A stretch of DNA of 7,099 bases from Acidobacteriota bacterium. Its GTDB lineage: Bacteria; Acidobacteriota; Blastocatellia; Pyrinomonadales; Pyrinomonadaceae. The stretch is from assembly GCA_023391155.1 (NCBI GenBank), contig JAEWBM010000128.1, positions 1 through 7,099 of the forward strand. The letters run 5' to 3'. Positions 1 through 5,371 of this stretch are shown here, one piece after another. The notes beneath the pieces are model-generated. The model saw nothing but the letters and a program-made list of their open reading frames with translations. It was not told the origin of the DNA and searched no databases. Position numbers and translations under genes: made by a program. Position 1 is the stretch's first letter, and every line of letters starts with the position of its first letter.

Positions 1-27
1 CATATATATAATGTAACGGCCCGGCTG

Positions 28-1092
28 CTATAGCGTCGCCAGCGTTTTATTGTCCACGTTCCCCAGCAAATAGTTATCATTCTGGCTGTGGTCGCGAAAA
101 CGCACCTTTTTCTCGAGCTTTTCCACTATCGCCCGGCTAAAGTTAGTGCCGTCTTCCAGGTCCTGGGCACTGCCCAGGCCGCCGGGGCTCAAAACATTTA
201 TTTCCATCAGCTTATCGCCCACGATGTCGAGCCCGACCATGAACATCCCGTCTGCGACCAGCTTGGGCTTGACCATTTCTGCAAGCCGCAGGATCTTGTC
301 GTCGATCTTGGCTTTTGCGATCTTTCCGCCCGATGTCAGATTGCTGCGGGCGTCGCCCTTTTTACTGACGCGGCGAAATGCAGCGAAATGGCCGTTAACC
401 TCCAGCGGCTCGCCGTTTACCAAAAACAGACGCGTATCGCCATTTTTCGCCGCGGGCAAATATTCCTGTGCGATGACATAGCCGTCGCGGCTGATCGCCT
501 CTACCATCTGGTTGAGATTTGCCTTTTCTTCGGGCTGGACCAAAAACACACCCGAGCCGCCCGATCCTTGCAGCGGCTTTAATATCGCTCTGCCGCCCTC
601 GTCCTTAATGAACTTCTTGATCTCGTCTATATCGCGCGAGATTATGGTCCGCGGCCGCACCTCCGGCGAGAAATGCTGGAAATACATCTTGTTGAGAGCG
701 TTCGACAACGTTCGCGGATCGTTCAAAACGATCACGCCGTGACGCATCGCCAGCTCGCCAAAGTTTATTCCCGCAGTCTGTTTCCACGGCGTCTCCGCAT
801 CGTCGGCGGGATCATTTCTCAGCATTAGTATGTCGAGCTCGGCGACGTTAACCCTTTCGTGGATCCCCGTCTTCCCAAGCAGGGCGCTCATATATGCCTC
901 GCCGTCCTTAAATGTTTTCCCTTTAGTCATCCGCGCATTGGCCCAGACCTGATCGTTCTGGTCGACCTCAAAATCTCCGACGCCGATCGACCAGGATTCG
1001 TGACCCATCTCGCGCGCAGCCTGTGCTATCCGCGTTGTCGTATATCGCGGGTGCTCGGTCTTTACCTCGTTCACCACAAAACCGATCTTCAT
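28..1092 (-). CDS. Glutathione synthetase-like ATP-grasp ligase
   Basis: Predicted cytoplasmic ATP-dependent carboxylate-amine ligase of the prokaryotic glutathione synthetase (GshB) family, 354 residues; GshB itself is about 315. Visible motifs in order: a Rossmann-like N-terminus (MKIGFVVNEV), RNDP at 92-95, NDP at 124-126, NK at 134-135 opening the ATP-grasp fold, the ATP-binding lysine K172 with the glycine-rich loop to about 182, QEYLP at 209-213, GDTR at 218-221, NLTSGG at 251-256 (GshB has GNLAAGG), and the Mg-binding end GLDIVGDKLMEIN at 287-299 followed by VLSPGG. The last 25 or so residues are extra and polar. It is the third gene of an operon with a QEGLA peptidase and an N-formylglutamate amidohydrolase, and no gshA is nearby. 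The ATP-grasp fold is certain. Glutathione synthesis is possible, but the context suggests another peptide-like product. The ATG start is supported by the family-typical N-terminus. Confidence 0.9.
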   Translation of the reverse strand: MKIGFVVNEVKTEHPRYTTTRIAQAAREMGHESWSIGVGDFEVDQNDQVWANARMTKGKTFKDGEAYMSALLGKTGIHERVNVAELDILMLRNDPADDAETPWKQTAGINFGELAMRHGVIVLNDPRTLSNALNKMYFQHFSPEVRPRTIISRDIDEIKKFIKDEGGRAILKPLQGSGGSGVFLVQPEEKANLNQMVEAISRDGYVIAQEYLPAAKNGDTRLFLVNGEPLEVNGHFAAFRRVSKKGDARSNLTSGGKIAKAKIDDKILRLAEMVKPKLVADGMFMVGLDIVGDKLMEINVLSPGGLGSAQDLEDGTNFSRAIVEKLEKKVRFRDHSQNDNYLLGNVDNKTLATL

Positions 1093-1149
1093 TTCTTTTT
1101 GTTTTATCCCCCTTTCTCGTAAATTAGTTGTTGATGTGCAGTTCTTATC
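1093..1149 (-). promoter_or_regulatory. Intra-operon gap with distant Shine-Dalgarno site
   Basis: This 57-bp spacer lies between the QEGLA peptidase stop and the ATP-grasp start. On the minus strand it contains AAAGGGGG (plus positions 1108-1115), the only Shine-Dalgarno-like stretch, 15 nt from the ATG, which is longer than usual. The A-rich stretch between them may help ribosome loading. I see no hairpin followed by a U-run and no convincing promoter, so read-through from the upstream genes is the simplest reading. Confidence 0.45.
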
Positions 1150-3054
1150 CTAGACCAGATCAAACATGGACGCACCCTCTTTAATTAGTTTCAGCCGCTC
1201 GGCGGTTTCCGGCATTTCCATATATCTTGGCGTGAGCGGGGCGGGCCTCAGGACCTCGCGCCATTCCAGTTCTTTGATCATAGGAATGTGTTCGAATCCC
1301 ATTTTCCCGATAAATAGCGTTTCGATATCGCCGCCCTCTCGAATGTATCTAAGGACATCGGCCAAGCCGCGAAGATAGACGGCATCTTTTGTCAGCCCGC
1401 CGCCGCGGAAAGCTCGCATGGCGATGTTGAAAGCCGTCCGGTCGCCGAAACCGAACGTGTTTACCAATTCGTCAAACACTTCTGTAAATTTGTGCCCGTC
1501 CGTCAGCCGCTTTACCGCAACGACGCGCGCCGCCAGCGTTCTCAGGCGTCCAAGTGTAAGGCCACCGACCAGATATTCGGTAAAGACTGCCAAACCCTCC
1601 TGCAGCTGCTCATATCCCGGCAATCCCGAATATAAAAGTTTAAAGGGCTGAGCTCGGCCGTTATAGTATGTGACGACATGCGTTCCTACCTCATGCTGCA
1701 GCAGCGCCTTGATCCGAAGTTCTGAGATCGTCGTCCCGACGCCGATCATCAGATTCCCGCTCGAAACCATCAGCCCCGGCGGTGTGTCCTTTCTAACATC
1801 GGCCGTTGCAGCAAGCCCGGGATATTTATCGCGGTAATGGTCCAGTTCCCTTTCGGCCAGATCTTTTATCGCATCCGCGTCGAGGGTATCGGCCGGTTCA
1901 GGGGTGCGGGGTTCCAATCTAAGGATCTCGAGGGAAAGATCGAGCAGTTCATCGTCAACCGGCGGAAAAAGCTGCAGGCTCTCGTAAAGAAAACGCGGCG
2001 TGTTGCGGTCCTCTAGCAGAGTGATCTGCCGATCGAGTTCAATGCGTTTATCGCGAAGCAAATACGCCGTCGTTGAATCCTCGATCTCATCAAACGAAAT
2101 GGCATATAGGCGACGCTTGAGCAGTTCCGGATCTATCGTCAGAAGACGATAGTGAAAAACAGGGTCGTTTTCAAAACTTGACCTCTTGAATTCCTCGAAG
2201 GCCTCGGTTGAATTCACCGGCGTTACGGCCATCAAGTAATTGAAAGTGTCCGAAAGCTCGGCCAGTTCCGCGTCCGCCTTCCAGACGGCATCGACCAATA
2301 CACGGCGGCCGAGCATTTGCGGGTGCGTCGGGCGCTCGGGCGTCTGAACGTGAAGAAACTCAAAGAACGCCTTCTGAAACGCGTTCGAGATGCCCCGCCG
2401 CAGATCCGCCAGCAAAGAAAGGTGGATCCCGCCCGTAGCCGCATCGCGGTAGATCGGAGTTACCTCGAGGCCGATCAAAAGGCAGCTCATGCGCCTTAAT
2501 GCCTCGCCGTCTAAAAGCGGGGCCATTTTCGGCGGATGAATTTCCTTCCCCGTCTCGATCGCAACAGAGCGCTGAACTCGTAATTCTTCGAGACCCTTAG
2601 CCAGCTCTTCGACGGTCGAGGGAAGGGTGTCCTCGTCCCGATCGGTAAAGATCCTGAATCGTGTGCGTGAACGCGTGGAATAAATCTTCTCCGGCGTGCT
2701 TTCGTCCGCCGCCCAGACCTCGAGGATCATGAAAGCGCCAAAGCGGTCCGCCAGCACCTTGGCGATCTTTTCAACAACGGCTCTCACGGTTCCCGCGGAG
2801 CTTTTATCGCCCGGTGCAATAAGATAAGAGGCTTCGCCGATAACCAAATGCGCGGTACCTTTATCATCGCGTCCCGGCGGCACCCGATAAACACAAAGAA
2901 AGGGCAGAGGCCGGTCAATGCTTAGCCGGATCGTTTCGCCGACCCGTTTACGGACGCCCTCGTCCGACTCAAGAGCCTTTACGGCGGCGTCGATCCAATC
3001 GCCGTTGATCGCATCGTCGCTCGCCTGGCTTTTTTCCCCCGCCGCGCGGTTCAT
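1150..3054 (-). CDS. QEGLA-motif (DUF1704, MATCAP-like) zinc metallopeptidase
   Basis: Member of the family named 'flavohemoglobin expression-modulating QEGLA motif protein' (DUF1704, TIGR02421, COG3930), 634 residues. The C-terminal half carries the metallopeptidase signature: HEVGTH at 454-459 (HExxxH, with H454 and H459 as zinc ligands and E455 as catalytic base) and QEGLA at 485-489, where E486 is the likely third ligand. It ends with a family-typical block, FRGGGLTKDAVYLRG, at 549-563. The eukaryotic relative MATCAP (KIAA0895L) is a carboxypeptidase that removes the terminal tyrosine of alpha-tubulin, so a C-terminal-residue-removing activity is a reasonable inference here. Residues 1 to about 240 form a separate alpha/beta-looking N-terminal region that I cannot assign. 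There is no signal peptide or membrane helix, so it is probably cytoplasmic. The ATG overlaps the stop of the amidohydrolase gene (ATGA, 3051-3054), indicating translational coupling. The family name reflects an old annotation and is not evidence of flavohemoglobin control. Confidence 0.9.
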   Translation of the reverse strand: MNRAAGEKSQASDDAINGDWIDAAVKALESDEGVRKRVGETIRLSIDRPLPFLCVYRVPPGRDDKGTAHLVIGEASYLIAPGDKSSAGTVRAVVEKIAKVLADRFGAFMILEVWAADESTPEKIYSTRSRTRFRIFTDRDEDTLPSTVEELAKGLEELRVQRSVAIETGKEIHPPKMAPLLDGEALRRMSCLLIGLEVTPIYRDAATGGIHLSLLADLRRGISNAFQKAFFEFLHVQTPERPTHPQMLGRRVLVDAVWKADAELAELSDTFNYLMAVTPVNSTEAFEEFKRSSFENDPVFHYRLLTIDPELLKRRLYAISFDEIEDSTTAYLLRDKRIELDRQITLLEDRNTPRFLYESLQLFPPVDDELLDLSLEILRLEPRTPEPADTLDADAIKDLAERELDHYRDKYPGLAATADVRKDTPPGLMVSSGNLMIGVGTTISELRIKALLQHEVGTHVVTYYNGRAQPFKLLYSGLPGYEQLQEGLAVFTEYLVGGLTLGRLRTLAARVVAVKRLTDGHKFTEVFDELVNTFGFGDRTAFNIAMRAFRGGGLTKDAVYLRGLADVLRYIREGGDIETLFIGKMGFEHIPMIKELEWREVLRPAPLTPRYMEMPETAERLKLIKEGASMFDLV

Positions 3055-3857
3055 AATTTCTCTAATTCTTCCAATATTCCCGGCAATGTCGATCTGAGCG
3101 CCCGGCCAATCTCCGTGATCATCTCCTCGTCCTTTTCACCTGTCCACTCGTCCATCCAAAACTTTTTGAACTCGATCGCAAGCCCAATGCCTGACTCGGG
3201 ATAATTGTTGTGCAGCCACCGAACCTGATTGCCGCCCTTAAACTTCACATTCTCACGCACGTCGAGCCGCCGGCCCATAAATTCGAACGACCGCAGCTCT
3301 TCGATAAACCGATCGACCAGCGGAGCCCACCGCTCGCGGTCCATTGTGCCGGTTCCGATGTTTACCTCGGGATTCTCTTCCGGATCTTCTTCGGGATGTT
3401 CCTCGCCATGACGGCGATGGTTATAACTGTGGATGTCGCACAGAACGAACTTGCCATGCCGCTCTCGCTTTTCGTCGCAGACGGTGCGAAGCATTTCGTA
3501 ATAGGCGTCGTATTGTTGTAAAGAGAGCTCAACAATTTCGTCGCTCGGGCGGGTTTTCCAGATATCGAGCCCCCATGCGTCGTCGGGGTCGCGATAGATC
3601 GCCTGCTCACGCGGACGATTCAGGTCCATTTCAAATCGCGAACGCAGTGCGACGATCTGTGTTTCAACTATATCGACCCAACTGCTCGTGTACGGATCTT
3701 CCTCGCGGAGCCTCTCAGCTTCCGCGAGCTTCATTATCTCTGCCACCTCCGGGCGAAGATCATGCCCGTCATGAACGGCCGTCGCAATTATCGGCCCATC
3801 ACCCGTTCTTAGCGTCCAAAGCCCGGCACCGGGCTCCGCGTCAATTCGCTCGCTCAA
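3051..3857 (-). CDS. N-formylglutamate amidohydrolase family protein
   Basis: Predicted zinc-dependent amidohydrolase of the N-formylglutamate amidohydrolase (FGase/HutG-like, COG3931) family, 268 residues, close to the family's usual length. Visible conserved blocks: HDGH at 29-32 (likely metal ligands), REEDPYT at 51-57, the DLNR motif at 78-81, DIHSYNHRR at 141-149 with D141 and H143 as probable active-site residues, NIGTG at 166-170, and IEFKKFWMDE at 228-237. Classical FGase releases formate from N-formyl-L-glutamate in histidine breakdown, but no hut gene is nearby. Instead it leads an operon with the QEGLA peptidase (4-bp overlap) and the ATP-grasp ligase, so the real substrate is probably another N-acyl amino acid or a product of that ligase. 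The start is TTG, chosen because a GAGGGA site lies 8 nt upstream and there is no in-frame ATG in the nearby upstream codons; the first in-frame internal Met is residue 42, which would remove the HDGH motif. Confidence 0.88.
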   Translation of the reverse strand: MSERIDAEPGAGLWTLRTGDGPIIATAVHDGHDLRPEVAEIMKLAEAERLREEDPYTSSWVDIVETQIVALRSRFEMDLNRPREQAIYRDPDDAWGLDIWKTRPSDEIVELSLQQYDAYYEMLRTVCDEKRERHGKFVLCDIHSYNHRRHGEEHPEEDPEENPEVNIGTGTMDRERWAPLVDRFIEELRSFEFMGRRLDVRENVKFKGGNQVRWLHNNYPESGIGLAIEFKKFWMDEWTGEKDEEMITEIGRALRSTLPGILEELEKL

Positions 3858-3865
3858 TTTGTTCT

Positions 3866-3871
3866 TCCCTC
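3866..3871 (-). promoter_or_regulatory. Shine-Dalgarno site that sets the TTG start
   Basis: Plus-strand TCCCTC reads GAGGGA on the minus strand, 8 nt before the TTG at 3857-3855. It is the same hexamer as the one before the divergent membrane gene. This spacing supports TTG as the true start of the amidohydrolase gene. Confidence 0.6.
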
Positions 3872-3882
3872 TTGCAATATTC

Positions 3883-3895
3883 GCCGCCGGGCGGC
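3883..3895 (-). other. Small GC hairpin in the leader of the amidohydrolase operon
   Basis: GCCGC at 3883-3887 can pair with GCGGC at 3891-3895 around a 3-nt loop. It sits 11 nt upstream of the Shine-Dalgarno site on the minus strand and would be in the mRNA leader if transcription starts further out. A TAGAAT hexamer (minus strand, plus positions 3911-3916) is a possible -10 box for such a transcript, but I find no matching -35. The stem is short enough to be chance in GC-rich DNA. Confidence 0.25.
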
Positions 3896-3956
3896 AACTG
3901 TAATTAGTCTATTCTAACGAATTTGGCGAGAATCGCTAGGATGGCATCTTTTGAGC

Positions 3957-4002
3957 CGGGTGTGAATTTGTTCGCGCCAGCGCGCGAAAGTTTCCACACC
4001 TG
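3957..4002. repeat. Extended imperfect inverted repeat / stem-loop
   Basis: TTCGCGC (3971-3977) and GCGCGAA (3982-3988) form a perfect 7-bp stem around the loop CAGC. On the same symmetry axis GGTGTG (3959-3964) pairs with CACACC (3995-4000), and C3957-G4002 plus a G-T wobble extend the base. The two paired blocks are separated by a mostly unpaired internal stretch of about 6 nt per arm. No T-run follows on either side, so it does not look like an intrinsic terminator. It could be an operator, a leader structure or part of a small RNA. Confidence 0.5.
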
Positions 4003-4148
4003 CGGCCGTCAACAGGCTGGTGAAGACTAATACCGGAATTGTATGCAAATTTGTTTCCGCAGCCGCCGCGGCTTGTTAACTGCTGCACTCCGATGCTGCC
4101 GCCGGCGTTGCTTTTCCTGTTCCCCTCTTAAAGGCGTAGCAATTGCTT

Positions 4149-4163
4149 TGACTGCCTGAGTCA
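4149..4163. promoter_or_regulatory. TGACT-N5-AGTCA dyad, possible operator
   Basis: TGACT (4149-4153) and AGTCA (4159-4163) are perfect inverted half-sites spaced by 5 bp, overlapping the smaller palindrome CTGAGTCAG (4156-4164). The dyad overlaps TTGACT, the best -35-like hexamer upstream of the membrane gene, about 100 bp before its ATG. That position would suit a repressor or activator site, but no regulator gene is in the window to connect with it. Confidence 0.25.
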
Positions 4164-4247
4164 GAGTTACAACTTTTTCACAGTAGACATTTATGTGTTA
4201 TCGTTTGGGGAATCGAACGTGCAGCGCCCCCAGGTTTTCGAGGATAT

Positions 4248-4253
4248 GAGGGA
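4248..4253 (+). promoter_or_regulatory. Shine-Dalgarno site of the membrane cytochrome gene
   Basis: GAGGGA lies 5 nt before the ATG at 4259, a good match and workable spacing. A second purine-rich GAGGA at 4240-4244 precedes an out-of-frame ATG at 4246. The GAGGGA site decides for the 4259 start. Confidence 0.6.
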
Positions 4254-4258
4254 AAACA

Positions 4259-5371
4259 ATGCGGTCCGTCTCAACTGAACCTGTTAAATTCAGCTACCGC
4301 AACCCGACGCTTCTGGGCATCGCGGCGTCCGCGTTGCTCACGGTGCTGGTTATCATCGGCTCCCGCAATCTGGAACATTTCGATCCAGCGTTATTCGGCT
4401 ATACCGTCGCGAGCATCGTCGCTCTCGGTGCGATCGTTTTTCGTTATGCTCTATGGCTTCAGCGGCCGGCGACCCGAGCGTATTTCTGGCGCGGGCTGAA
4501 GCTGTTTTTTCAGAAGAAAAAGTTTCTCCGGAACACGGCCGATGCCTCCGCGACAGTGGCAACGAATCTGGTCGAGCAGCGTTTCATCTTCAAGCGCGGT
4601 GCCCAAAGGTGGCTGATGCACTTCCTGATCATGTGGGGCTGCATTATTTCCGCTCTGATCACGTTCCCGCTCGTTTGGGGCTGGATCCATTTCAAGCTCG
4701 AAGGGGCCCGCGATTACCGTGCATACGTTTTCGGCTTTCCGCTGCAGGTTATGGATTCGCGCAGCGTCATCGCATGGATAACCTTCCACGCTCTGGATTT
4801 CACTGCGATCATGGTTATCGCCGGCTGCGCTATTGCAATTCACCGCCGCCTGAAAGACCGCGGTGCCATCGCCTATCAAACGTATCTGCTGGATTTCACC
4901 CCGCATATGCTGCTGATCGCCATTTCGGTTTCGGGCCTAATGCTTACGGTTTCGAGCCTTTGGCTCGCCGGGTATATGTATCACTTTATCGCCCTTTCGC
5001 ATCAGGCGATCGTGATAATGACGCTGTTCTTTCTGCCTTTCGGCAAATTGTTCCACATCGTCCAACGGCCGGCGTCCGTAGGCGTCGAACTCTATCAGAA
5101 ACGTTCGCAGGAGATGGAGCAGGCGGTTTGCCCGCGCTGCGGAACAATGTTCGCCGGTAAGATGTGGATCGATGATCTGAAGAAGGTCGTCGGACAGCTC
5201 GGTTTTGACTACCGAATGCAGGAAGGCCACACTCTTCAGGATTATTGCCCGCGCTGCAAACGCATTATCCGCGGCCTGGCATACGCGGGCCTCCCCGACA
5301 AAGCCGAAAAGGTCTTCACCGGCTCGCGAACCGACGACGTGGCCGCTGCGGAAAACGTAGAAATAAAATGA
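4259..5371 (+). CDS. Cytochrome b-like (NarI/HdrE-type) membrane protein with C-terminal CPRC pairs
   Basis: Integral membrane protein of 370 residues, probably the membrane electron-transfer partner of the oxidoreductase encoded next. Six hydrophobic segments are visible at about 17-35, 46-66, 118-142, 168-194, 209-237 and 243-266. Histidines sit in or at the ends of the later helices (H121, H177, H195, H216, H242, H248, H266). The block RWLMHFLIMWG at 117-127 resembles the first heme-ligand helix of NarI, HdrE and DsrM b-type cytochromes, so two hemes b are plausible, though the ligand pairs cannot be assigned by eye. The cytoplasmic tail has CPRCG at 291-295 and YCPRC at 329-333, a CX2C-X35-CX2C arrangement that suggests a zinc ribbon or rubredoxin-like metal site. 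Its stop overlaps the next start (ATGA, 5368-5371), implying coupled synthesis. Automated annotation may call it hypothetical or a transporter; I see no transporter motif. Membrane topology is sure; the heme role is inferred. Confidence 0.72.
   Translation: MRSVSTEPVKFSYRNPTLLGIAASALLTVLVIIGSRNLEHFDPALFGYTVASIVALGAIVFRYALWLQRPATRAYFWRGLKLFFQKKKFLRNTADASATVATNLVEQRFIFKRGAQRWLMHFLIMWGCIISALITFPLVWGWIHFKLEGARDYRAYVFGFPLQVMDSRSVIAWITFHALDFTAIMVIAGCAIAIHRRLKDRGAIAYQTYLLDFTPHMLLIAISVSGLMLTVSSLWLAGYMYHFIALSHQAIVIMTLFFLPFGKLFHIVQRPASVGVELYQKRSQEMEQAVCPRCGTMFAGKMWIDDLKKVVGQLGFDYRMQEGHTLQDYCPRCKRIIRGLAYAGLPDKAEKVFTGSRTDDVAAAENVEIK

Larger units (their letters stand above)
3858..4258. other. Divergent intergenic region (about 400 bp)
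   Basis: This gap separates the first genes of the two divergent operons, so it should hold both promoters. I find no ORF with a credible start and family match, no tRNA-like cloverleaf and no riboswitch that I recognise. It is more AT-rich in patches than the flanking genes. It contains the inverted repeat at 3957-4002, the TGACT/AGTCA dyad at 4149-4163, an 8-bp palindrome CAAATTTG at 4046-4053 and a small AGCCG/CGGCT hairpin at 4061-4073. A TTGACT at 4148-4153 could be a -35 box for the plus-strand operon, but no good -10 lies 16-18 nt downstream, so no promoter is called with confidence. Confidence 0.6.

Noticed and set aside
1..27. ATATATATA run at the left edge as a possible promoter or terminator
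   Set aside because: Only 27 bases beyond the ATP-grasp stop are in the window, with no complete hairpin or paired promoter boxes, so nothing can be supported.
3151..3857. Histidine-utilisation operon reading for the FGase-family gene
   Set aside because: No hutH, hutU, hutI or hutF is nearby, and the overlapping gene is a QEGLA peptidase, so a role in histidine breakdown is not supported by context.
3344..3907. 187-codon open frame on the plus strand opposite the amidohydrolase gene
   Set aside because: The arginine-rich composition and complete overlap with conserved FGase motifs on the other strand mark it as an antisense shadow frame.
3942..3957. Possible sigma-54 promoter (TGGCA and GC at -24/-12 spacing) on the plus strand
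   Set aside because: The TGGCA and GC positions fit, but the TT before the GC is replaced by GA, the site is about 300 bp from the ATG, and no sigma-54 activator gene or binding-site array is visible.
3856..4055. Repeated AATTTGTT(C) at 3856-3864, 3965-3973 and 4048-4055
   Set aside because: The copies are short, unevenly spaced and share no flanking similarity; one overlaps the TTG start codon. Chance in an AT-richer region is enough to explain them.
4453..5160. 235-codon open frame overlapping the membrane protein gene in another frame
   Set aside because: It is arginine- and proline-rich with no recognisable motif and lies wholly within a gene with clear membrane helices and a good Shine-Dalgarno site; a GC-rich shadow frame.
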